From the NCBI GenBank assembly GCA_023665905.1, contig JAMPDA010000001.1, forward strand, positions 1 to 64,000: a stretch of DNA of 64,000 nt, read 5' to 3'. Both the position numbers and the translations under genes were made by a program. The stretch is from Roseburia sp. (GTDB taxonomy: Bacteria > Bacillota > Clostridia > Christensenellales > Pumilibacteraceae). This document shows, in pieces, positions 1 through 6,684 of this stretch; within the stretch, counting starts at the first letter, position 1; each line of letters starts with the position of its first letter. The notes under the pieces are model-generated. The model did not search any database and had not been told where the DNA came from. It saw nothing but the letters and a program-made list of their open reading frames with translations.

Positions 1-134
1 CCGTTTGGGATTTTGTGCTTTCCGAAGATGATATGAAGCAAATCGCCGCGCTTGACGTAGGCGAAAGCAAAATCGTAAATCATAGCGATTGCGGGTTCGT
101 CAAATTATTGCATAGTATGAAAATCCACGACTGA
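1..134 (+). CDS. Aldo/keto reductase, C-terminal fragment (5' end outside window)
   Basis: The first complete codon is at base 3 and the frame runs to TGA at 132-134, giving about 43 residues. The visible end includes SEDDMKQIAALDVGES. This matches the last helix of aldo/keto reductases, where a loop with acidic residues before an Ile/Leu-Asp segment closes the cofactor pocket. The enzyme would reduce carbonyls with NADPH in the cytosol, but no catalytic residue lies in this piece. It is followed 12 bases later by the decarboxylase-cupin gene on the same strand. A second, complete aldo/keto reductase lies at 1469. The family call rests on a short tail. Confidence 0.6.
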   Translation, partial: VWDFVLSEDDMKQIAALDVGESKIVNHSDCGFVKLLHSMKIHD

Positions 135-146
135 TAAGGAGTATTT

Positions 147-890
147 ATGGAAAAGCAAACAGCAGGAAGAAAACTTCTCGGAGATTTTGCGCCCGAATTT
201 GCTCATCTTAACGACGATATACTTTTCGGGGAAGTTTGGGCGAGAGATGCGCTTTCTTTGCGCGATCGTTCGCTTATTACCGTTATATCGCTGATGGCGC
301 AAGGCTTAACGGACGCATCTTTTGAAAACCATTTGAAAGCGGCAAAGGCAAACGGAATCACGAAAAGCGAAATTGCCGAGATTATCACGCACGCCGCCTT
401 TTACTGCGGGTGGCCCAAAGCGTGGGCGGCGTTCCGTATGGCAAAAGAAATATGGACGGAAACCGTTACGGCGGGCGACGCAATGACCGAACACGGCAGC
501 AAAATGATATTCCCGATAGGTCTGCCTAATGAACAATTCAAGCAATATTTTATCGGACAAAGTTACCTTGCGCCGCTTAACGTGCAAGCGGGAGTTTTTA
601 ACGTAACCTTCGAGCCGAAATGCCGTAATAATTGGCATATACACCACGCGGATAAAGGCGGCGGTCAGATGCTTATATGCGTTGCGGGCGACGGTTGGTA
701 TCAAGAATGGGGCAAGGAAGCACAGAGTTTGAAAGCGGGCGACGTCGTTATGATTCCCGCGAACGTAAAGCATTGGCACGGAGCAAAAAAAGACAGTTGG
801 TTTTCGCATATTGCGATTGAAATTCCTGCCGAAAACGGTAGCGCGGAATGGTGCGAACCTGTTTTCGACGATCATTATGAAAATCTATAA
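147..890 (+). CDS. Carboxymuconolactone decarboxylase-like / cupin fusion protein
   Basis: A 247-residue protein with two modules. Residues about 10-105 are an all-helical CMD/AhpD-type domain with RDRSLITVISL and HAAFYCGWPKA; H82 and C87 sit where the family has its active site, but the AhpD CxxC pair is absent. Residues about 135-235 are a cupin beta-barrel with H164, H166 and H167 in the first metal motif and H209 and H211 in the second. Such fusions usually accompany flavin- or NADPH-dependent reductases, as here. The substrate is unknown. The start is supported by AAGGAG at 136-141. It lies between two aldo/keto reductases and a flavin reductase-like gene, probably one operon. Confidence 0.85.
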   Translation: MEKQTAGRKLLGDFAPEFAHLNDDILFGEVWARDALSLRDRSLITVISLMAQGLTDASFENHLKAAKANGITKSEIAEIITHAAFYCGWPKAWAAFRMAKEIWTETVTAGDAMTEHGSKMIFPIGLPNEQFKQYFIGQSYLAPLNVQAGVFNVTFEPKCRNNWHIHHADKGGGQMLICVAGDGWYQEWGKEAQSLKAGDVVMIPANVKHWHGAKKDSWFSHIAIEIPAENGSAEWCEPVFDDHYENL

Positions 891-905
891 CGGAGGATTA
901 TTAAA

Positions 906-1466
906 ATGAAAAAAGATTTAGGCGTTAAGCCTTATATTATGCCTATGCCCGTGCTGATAATCGGCACGTACAGCGAGGACGGTACGCCCGATGCAATGAA
1001 CGCCGCGTGGGGAACGCTCTCGGAAATGAATGCGGTTGCGCTTTATTTGGCTGGAAGCCATAAGACGGCGGAAAACATAAGGGCTAAAAAAGCATTTACG
1101 GTTGCTCTTGCCGACGAAGCGAATTTGGTTGCGGCAGATTACGTCGGCATTGTTTCGGCGCACAAAGAAAAGAACAAAGTAGCAAAAGCAGGTTGGACGG
1201 TAACGAGAAGTTCTCGCGTGGATGCACCCGTAATTAACGAATTGCCGCTTACTCTCGAATGTACGCTTGATTATATCGACGAAAATACGGGTTGCGTTTA
1301 CGGCGAAATCGTAAACGTAGTTGCCGACGAAAAAGTTTTGGATGAAACGGGCAACGTGGATTTGAACAAACTCAATCCGCTGTCCTATGACCACGCAAGC
1401 CTTTGTTACTTTACAGTGGGCAAAAAAGTCGGCAAAGCATTTTCTGTCGGAAAGGAATTGAAATAA
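906..1466 (+). CDS. Flavin reductase-like FMN-binding protein
   Basis: A 186-residue protein of the flavin reductase-like split-barrel family (DIM6/NTAB type). The N-terminus PMPVLIIGTYSEDGTPDAMN is the usual first strand and turn. HKTAENIRAKKAFTV is the conserved segment that contacts FMN phosphate, and SSRVDAPVINELPLTLEC continues the barrel. Members bind FMN and act as oxidoreductases or supply reduced flavin. The partner is not known. It starts 15 bases after the CMD-cupin gene with GGAGG at 892-896, and ends two bases before the next gene, so the cluster is very likely cotranscribed. Confidence 0.85.
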   Translation: MKKDLGVKPYIMPMPVLIIGTYSEDGTPDAMNAAWGTLSEMNAVALYLAGSHKTAENIRAKKAFTVALADEANLVAADYVGIVSAHKEKNKVAKAGWTVTRSSRVDAPVINELPLTLECTLDYIDENTGCVYGEIVNVVADEKVLDETGNVDLNKLNPLSYDHASLCYFTVGKKVGKAFSVGKELK

Positions 1467-1468
1467 CT

Positions 1469-2440
1469 ATGCGAACGAGAGTATTGGGAAAAGATTTGCA
1501 GGTGTCCGCAGTAGGCTTCGGTTGTATGGGCATATCCCACGCATACGGCGAGCCTATGGAGAAATCCGAAGCAGTCAAATTATTGCGCCAAGCGGTCGAA
1601 TGCGGCTACACCTTTTTCGATACGGCGGAATGCTATATAGGAGAAAATTCCAACAATGAAGAAATCGTGGGCGAAGCGCTTGCACCCTTTAAGGGCAAAG
1701 AGCAAATCGCTACGAAATTCGGAGTAAGAAACGAAAATCGCGTAATCGTTACCGACAGCCGTCCCGAAACGATAAGAAAATCGGTTGAGGGAAGTTTGAA
1801 ACGGTTGAGAGTTGAATATATCGACCTTTACTACCAACACCGCGTAGATCCGAAAATACCCGCAGAAGAAGTTGCGGGCGTTATGGCGGAACTTATTAAA
1901 GAAGGAAAAATCACACATTGGGGTATATCCGAAGTTACGGAAGAATACCTGCGTAAAGCACACGCTGTTTGTCCCGTAACGGCAATTCAGAACAGGTATT
2001 CGATGATGTTCAGAGAATACGAAAAGCTGTTCCCCGTGTTGGAAGAATTGAACGTAGGGTTTGTGGCGTTCAGTCCGCTTGCTAACGGTTTTCTTTCCGC
2101 AAAATATAATAGCAACGAGCAATTCGGAGGCGCAAAAGATTATCGCGGAGCTATGCCGCAATTTCAAAACGGCGCATACGAGCAAAACGCCGCGCTTATT
2201 AAACTGTTGAACGATATGGCGGCAAAGCGCAATACAACTACGGTGCAAATCGCGCTTGCGTGGCTAATAGGTAAAAAGCCGTATATCGTGCCCATACCGG
2301 GAACGACGAAATACGAGCGTATGAAAGAAAACGCAAAGGCGTCGGAAGTTGGGCTCACGGAAAGCGAAATTGTCGATATTGACGTTGCGTTAAACAATAT
2401 GCAAATGTCCGCCGTGTTCGGGGGACACGCGACGAAATAA
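1469..2440 (+). CDS. Aldo/keto reductase
   Basis: A complete 323-residue NADPH-dependent aldo/keto reductase, TIM barrel. The catalytic tetrad is visible as D51, Y56, K83 and H124 (FDTAECY, ATKFG, YYQHR). The C-terminal cofactor segment is PIPGTTKYERMKENAKAS. A longer reading frame begins at 1403 inside the upstream gene. ATG 1469 is preferred because the family N-terminus MRTRVLGKDLQVSAVGFGCM starts there and AAAGGA lies just upstream. The family resembles the quinone/ketone-reducing AKRs (YhdN/IolS-like). This and the preceding three genes form a small redox cluster, perhaps for reactive carbonyls. The substrate cannot be read from sequence. Confidence 0.9.
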   Translation: MRTRVLGKDLQVSAVGFGCMGISHAYGEPMEKSEAVKLLRQAVECGYTFFDTAECYIGENSNNEEIVGEALAPFKGKEQIATKFGVRNENRVIVTDSRPETIRKSVEGSLKRLRVEYIDLYYQHRVDPKIPAEEVAGVMAELIKEGKITHWGISEVTEEYLRKAHAVCPVTAIQNRYSMMFREYEKLFPVLEELNVGFVAFSPLANGFLSAKYNSNEQFGGAKDYRGAMPQFQNGAYEQNAALIKLLNDMAAKRNTTTVQIALAWLIGKKPYIVPIPGTTKYERMKENAKASEVGLTESEIVDIDVALNNMQMSAVFGGHATK

Positions 2441-2533
2441 AGATACTGATATTTTTTGCCGTTTGAGTTTCGCGCTATACTTTTTGAAAGCCGCCGCGGT
2501 TCTTTTCATTCGCGCATTTTTATATATTATAGT

Positions 2534-3607
2534 ATGTGGAAATCGTTTTTGCGCGCTATGTCGGTGGCAATGCTTATCGTCGGAACAATGATAGGCGCGG
2601 GATTCGCTTCCGGAAAAGAGGTCGTGACGTTTTTCGGTGAAATGCCCAACGTCTTTATCGCGCTCATATCCGGCGTGCTCGTTTTCGGCTGTTCGGTCTT
2701 GTTTCTGTTCGTGGGCAGGCGCGTAAAAAAATCGGATATAGGCGAGGTGAACGGCGCGGTTTTCGGTGCGCTTCGACCTGTCGCCGACGTGTTTATGCTG
2801 TTCAATTCCATGACCGTGCTCGGCGCGATGCTCGCAGGCACGGACAGCCTTGCCGCGGAGGTTATCGATATCCGTCCGGCGGCGTCGATAGCGGTGGGAC
2901 TGCTGTGCGCGTTCACCGCCGTCAAGGGTATCAACGGACTGCTCAAAGCCAATGCGGCGCTCGTGCCGATAATGATAGTGTTTTTGTGCGTCTGCTCGTG
3001 CCTCGTGATCGATTTCCCGTTTAAAGCGCTGTCGTCGCCCATACAGCCGTATTCGATCGTCCTGTACGTTTCCATGAACATGATACTCGGCGGCAGCGTG
3101 CTGACCACCGTACACAAGCTGTCGCCGCGCGAAATAATACTCGCGTCGGCGACGGCGTCCGTAATAATAGCGGCGCTTTTGATGCTCATAATGGGCGCGC
3201 TCCATTCCGTATCGGCGGCGCACGCGGAAATGCCGACGCTTGTAATCGCACTCAAAAGCGGCAAGCCGATGTATTTTTTATGTTTTCCCGTGATAGGCGC
3301 GTCGATATTCACGACAATGCTGTCGGCGTTCAAATCGCTGTACGACTATGTGGTGGGTTTTATCCCCGTAAAGCCGCTCGCCGCACTGCTCGTGCTCTGC
3401 GGCGGCCTTGCGGTCGGTGCGTTCGGGTTCGGGAACGTGGTGGGGAAGATGTACCCGATAATAGGCGCTATCGGCATAGCGTATCTCGCTTGCAACGGTT
3501 GGTATCTCGTAAAGACGCGAGTAAAGCGCAAAGTAACGCGAAAAGCCGCTCGCGTCAAAAGCGCGGCGGCTCGGCGCTTGCCAAAGCGCGGCAGTCAGTC
3601 TAAGTGA
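2534..3607 (+). CDS. YkvI-family integral membrane protein
   Basis: A 357-residue polytopic protein with about ten hydrophobic helices. The opening segment VGTMIGAGFASGKEVVTFF is the hallmark of the YkvI family, distant relatives of APC-superfamily amino-acid transporters. The C-terminal 30 residues are Arg/Lys/Ala-rich and cytosolic. The frame is open from 2456, but ATG 2534 gives the canonical N-terminus. No Shine-Dalgarno sequence precedes it, and TATA-rich DNA lies within ten bases of the ATG, so translation may be leaderless or nearly so. Its last 13 bases overlap the end of the convergent permease gene. Substrate and role are unknown. Confidence 0.75.
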   Translation: MWKSFLRAMSVAMLIVGTMIGAGFASGKEVVTFFGEMPNVFIALISGVLVFGCSVLFLFVGRRVKKSDIGEVNGAVFGALRPVADVFMLFNSMTVLGAMLAGTDSLAAEVIDIRPAASIAVGLLCAFTAVKGINGLLKANAALVPIMIVFLCVCSCLVIDFPFKALSSPIQPYSIVLYVSMNMILGGSVLTTVHKLSPREIILASATASVIIAALLMLIMGALHSVSAAHAEMPTLVIALKSGKPMYFLCFPVIGASIFTTMLSAFKSLYDYVVGFIPVKPLAALLVLCGGLAVGAFGFGNVVGKMYPIIGAIGIAYLACNGWYLVKTRVKRKVTRKAARVKSAAARRLPKRGSQSK

Positions 3608-4428
3608 TAGCGCCGTTTCGTAGCGCGTTCTATAGCAGCCACTCCGAGATACATCGCCGTTGCGAGCAGACACAGAATGACGGTGCTCCCCATGACGAGG
3701 TCCATTTTGAATACCTGACTGCCGTAAATGATGAGGTATCCGAGACCTGCGGTAGACACGAGATATTCGCCCATGATAGTGCCGACCCATGCCAGCCCGA
3801 CGTTTATCTTGAGCATATTGACGAGCGCCGGAACGTTCGCCGGAAAGATCAGCTTTGTCAGTATCTGCCATCTGGATGCGCCCATGGAGCGCAGCAGAAA
3901 TATCTTGCCTTCGTCCACCGCCATAAAGCCGTTTAGTACGCTTATAACCGTCACGATTATGCAAATGAGTATCGTCATTACGATTATCGCCTGTGTACCT
4001 GCGCCCACCCATATTATTATGATAGGCCCGAGCGCGATCTTAGGCAAAGCGTTGAGAACGACGATATACGGCTCTGCGATACGGCGGAGCTTGGTGAACC
4101 GCCACAGCGCGACGGCGATGAGTATGCCCAATCCGCTCGCCGCCAAAAATCCGACGATACACTCTATCAGCGTGTATGCGATGTGCTTAAACAGCTCGGC
4201 GGCGGCGACGCTCGACAGTATCTTTACGACGCGCGACGGGCATGAGGTGATAAACGGGTCGATCCAGCCGCAAACCGCCGCGAGTTCCCAAAGCCCTATG
4301 AGCGCGGCCAAAACGCCGATTTGCAGCAGCAGGACGGTCAGCTTGTCTAAACGCCGCTTTGCGAGATACTTTTGCCGCGGTGTTTTTGCCGCCCGAAACA
4401 GACAGGGAAGCGGTTCTTTTATCTTCAT
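3595..4428 (-). CDS. ABC transporter permease, NitT/TauT (SsuC) type
   Basis: A 277-residue binding-protein-dependent permease with about six membrane helices. The cytoplasmic coupling loop EGKIFLLRSMGASRWQIL (EAA---G motif) contacts the ATPase. TAGLGYLIIYG near the end is characteristic of the nitrate/sulfonate/taurine/thiamine-precursor class. With the ATPase (4643-5419) and lipoprotein (5432-6466) it forms a complete importer; the order on the minus strand is binding protein, ATPase, permease. About 210 bases separate ATPase and permease, mostly filled by a small reading frame. GGAG lies upstream of the start. The substrate is undetermined. Confidence 0.9.
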   Translation of the reverse strand: MKIKEPLPCLFRAAKTPRQKYLAKRRLDKLTVLLLQIGVLAALIGLWELAAVCGWIDPFITSCPSRVVKILSSVAAAELFKHIAYTLIECIVGFLAASGLGILIAVALWRFTKLRRIAEPYIVVLNALPKIALGPIIIIWVGAGTQAIIVMTILICIIVTVISVLNGFMAVDEGKIFLLRSMGASRWQILTKLIFPANVPALVNMLKINVGLAWVGTIMGEYLVSTAGLGYLIIYGSQVFKMDLVMGSTVILCLLATAMYLGVAAIERATKRRYHLD

Positions 4429-4488
4429 AGTTTATCTCCTTTGCAAGTTTTGCGGCACGCCGTCGAGCATGCGTCGGCATGCCGAGCG

Positions 4489-4668
4489 CTACTTACGCCC
4501 GTCGTTTTCGCTGTTATCCCGAGCGTCCGATCCAAACATGTTCGCTACGTTTGCGGCGACACGTTTGCCGAGCGCCACGATATAAACGCCGATGTTCTTT
4601 GCGAGCGCGGCGGCGTCCGACAGGATCTGTCTGCCCGTTACTTCATTGCGATTCGATATTACTGTCAT
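4489..4668 (-). CDS. Small hypothetical protein inside the ABC importer operon
   Basis: A 59-residue reading frame that begins 26 bases inside the end of the ATPase gene and nearly fills the gap to the permease. On the minus strand GGAGGGAGG lies nine bases before the ATG, a strong ribosome-binding site, although these bases also code for the ATPase C-terminus. The product has an amphipathic central helix (residues about 14-45, AAALAKNIGVYIVALGKRVAANV) and a polar tail. No family was recognised. It could be a small accessory subunit or a chance frame. Confidence 0.4.
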   Translation of the reverse strand: MTVISNRNEVTGRQILSDAAALAKNIGVYIVALGKRVAANVANMFGSDARDNSENDGRK

Positions 4669-5419
4669 TTTGCGAAACCTCCCTCCATACGCGGTCGAAC
4701 CACTCCGAAAAGCGCGGATTTTCGCGCTTGGCGAGCGGCGTCGGCGCATCGATGTCGATATTGAAAACGGTTTTTACCGTAGCCGGTCGTTTTGTCAGCA
4801 CGACGATCTTGTCTGCCATGGACACGGCTTCGGAAATATCGTGAGTGACGAGAACTGCCGTTTTTCTTTCGCTTTTGATAATGGAATACACGTCGTCGCA
4901 CACCGTCATGCGCGTCTGAAAATCGACGGCGGAAAACGGTTCGTCGAGCAGCAGTATTTTGGGCTTGAACGCGAGCGTGCGTATCAGCGCGGCACGTTGG
5001 CGCATGCCGCCCGACAGCTCGGTGGGGTACGCGTCGCGGAACTCGCCGAGCCCGTACTTAGAGAGCATTCCGAGCGCGTAATTGCGGTTTTCTTCCGTCA
5101 GCTTTTTCTGTACGGAAAGCCCGAGTAGAACGTTGGACTCGATGGTGCGCCATTCGAAAAGATTGTCGCGTTGCAGCATGTAGCCGACTATGCCGGACCT
5201 TGCCGTTACCTCCGCGCCGTCCACCTTTATGCTTCCGCCCGTCGGCGGAATGAGCCCTGCTATCATGGACAGCAGCGTTGTCTTTCCGCAGCCGGACGGT
5301 CCGACGAGGGCGATAAATTCACCCTCGTCAACCGACATCGACAGGTCGCGCACCGCTTCGGTCTCGCTCTTTTCCGTTTGATAAATCAGGTCTACGCGGT
5401 CAAGCTCGAGAAGCGCCAT
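4643..5419 (-). CDS. ABC transporter ATPase, NitT/TauT (SsuB) type
   Basis: A 258-residue nucleotide-binding subunit. Walker A is GPSGCGKTT (residues 40-48), the signature is LSGGMRQRAAL, Walker B with catalytic Glu is ILLLDEPFSAVD, and the switch His is in VLVTHDISEAV. The YMLQRDNLFEW Q-loop matches the SsuB/TauB subgroup. It hydrolyses ATP to drive import through the permease at 3595-4428. It follows the lipoprotein gene by 12 bases, with GGAGG just upstream of its start, so these genes are translationally close. Confidence 0.93.
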   Translation of the reverse strand: MALLELDRVDLIYQTEKSETEAVRDLSMSVDEGEFIALVGPSGCGKTTLLSMIAGLIPPTGGSIKVDGAEVTARSGIVGYMLQRDNLFEWRTIESNVLLGLSVQKKLTEENRNYALGMLSKYGLGEFRDAYPTELSGGMRQRAALIRTLAFKPKILLLDEPFSAVDFQTRMTVCDDVYSIIKSERKTAVLVTHDISEAVSMADKIVVLTKRPATVKTVFNIDIDAPTPLAKRENPRFSEWFDRVWREVSQNDSNIESQ

Positions 5420-5431
5420 GATATTCCTCCG

Positions 5432-6466
5432 TTACAGTTCGAGCTCCGCAACAAGCTCGTTTGCTATCGTGTTGTCCACCGCGAGCGAATAGTCGGCGCG
5501 TTCGGACAGAGTGCCTGCGTTTTCCATGATGTCCTGCAACCGCTCGAACGCGGTCTTTGCCATGACCGGCGAATCCGCCCAGGCGTCGATAGCGAGATAG
5601 CTCTTTACAGCCGCCGCAATGGAGCTTTCGCTCGTCCCGGCAAACGACGCGGTAAGCGACTTAGCTACTACTTCGGGCGTGTTGTCTTTCATGTATTTGT
5701 AGCCGCGAAGCACCGCGCGCAAAAACGCTTTTGCCGTGTCGTTGTTCTTGTCGAGCCACGATTTTTGCGCCGAGAACGCGGTGTACGGCACTTCTCCGGA
5801 CGCCTCGCCGACGGACGCCACGATATAGCCTTTGCCGCTCGCCACGTATTCCGACGCCGTCGGCTCGAACATGGTCGTGTAGTCTATCGAGCTGTCCGAT
5901 TCGAATGCGCCGACCATGGCGTCGAAAGCTATCGACGTGTCGAACAGCGAAGAATCGTCGGTAGAAACGCCGTTCTGATTGAGCACCCACTGCAAGGTCA
6001 TTGCCGGCACTCCGCCCGCGCGTCCTGCAAGAATGTGTTTGCCGGAAAGGGAAGCCCAGTCGAAATCCGGCTCGTCGGTCCTGCCGACGAGGAATGAGCC
6101 GTCGCGCTTAGTCAACTGCCCGAATATGACGGGGTAGTTGCGCTGACCTTCCACGTGACAGTAGATCGTCGCTTCGGGACCCATGAGCCCGATATCGGCG
6201 GAGCCGGATATCACGGCTGTCATGACCTTGTCTGCGCCGCCGCCGTTGGACAGCTTGATGTTGATGTCCTCGTCCTCGAAATAGCCGTTGTTCATGGCTA
6301 TGTACAGCGGCGCATAGAAGATAGAGTGGGTGACTTCGCACAGTCTTACGGTGTTTTTGCCGTCCTTTTTGCATGCCGCAAGCGACAGCGGACACAGTAG
6401 CAGCGCGACAGCGGTAATAAATGCCGTTATCTTGCCGAGTTTGCCCTTTTTGCCTTTTTCTTTCAT
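5432..6466 (-). CDS. ABC transporter substrate-binding lipoprotein, NMT1/THI5-like
   Basis: A 344-residue lipoprotein. The start at 6466 is chosen over longer frames because GGAGG lies ten bases upstream and the first residues form a normal signal: Lys-rich n-region, hydrophobic core, then SLAAC with lipidated C32. The mature part has the SsuA/THI5 fold, with APLYIAMNNGYFEDEDI and SGSADIGLMGPEATIY typical of proteins that bind pyrimidine precursors, sulfonates, nitrate or riboflavin. The ThiY/THI5 Cys-rich metal motif is not present. A short inverted repeat (TATGC, 6-base loop, GCATA) lies at 6500-6515 in the leader. No TPP or FMN riboswitch is visible upstream, so the ligand stays open. Confidence 0.88.
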   Translation of the reverse strand: MKEKGKKGKLGKITAFITAVALLLCPLSLAACKKDGKNTVRLCEVTHSIFYAPLYIAMNNGYFEDEDINIKLSNGGGADKVMTAVISGSADIGLMGPEATIYCHVEGQRNYPVIFGQLTKRDGSFLVGRTDEPDFDWASLSGKHILAGRAGGVPAMTLQWVLNQNGVSTDDSSLFDTSIAFDAMVGAFESDSSIDYTTMFEPTASEYVASGKGYIVASVGEASGEVPYTAFSAQKSWLDKNNDTAKAFLRAVLRGYKYMKDNTPEVVAKSLTASFAGTSESSIAAAVKSYLAIDAWADSPVMAKTAFERLQDIMENAGTLSERADYSLAVDNTIANELVAELEL

Positions 6467-6622
6467 TTTGATCCTCCGAGGCAGAAATATATTCCATTGT
6501 ATGCCGCTCCGCATAGCTGAGTGAAAATAATAATGTTTGTTTTTCCGCGGTTCGGCAAACTTGTTTTTTGCGGCGCAAATCGCAAAAAATCGGGCATGTA
6601 TCGAAAATTCGCGATATATCGT

Positions 6623-6651
6623 TTGCAATTATCGTTTGGTTATGATAAAAT
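6623..6651 (+). promoter_or_regulatory. Sigma-A promoter of valS
   Basis: TTGCAA (6623-6628), 17-base spacer, TAAAAT (6646-6651). Transcription would start near 6658, leaving a leader under 30 bases. There is no room for a T-box. Confidence 0.6.
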
Positions 6652-6684
6652 GCACATAAGCATACACGGAGCGATATTGAGTAT

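Noticed and set aside
5171-6097. 308-codon plus-strand frame across the ABC ATPase and lipoprotein genes
   Set aside because: Crosses two well-marked genes on the other strand; composition is that of a shadow frame.
6467-6684. TPP or FMN riboswitch before the NMT1/THI5 lipoprotein
   Set aside because: None of the conserved cores could be found in the 218 bases between the divergent genes; only a short hairpin is present.
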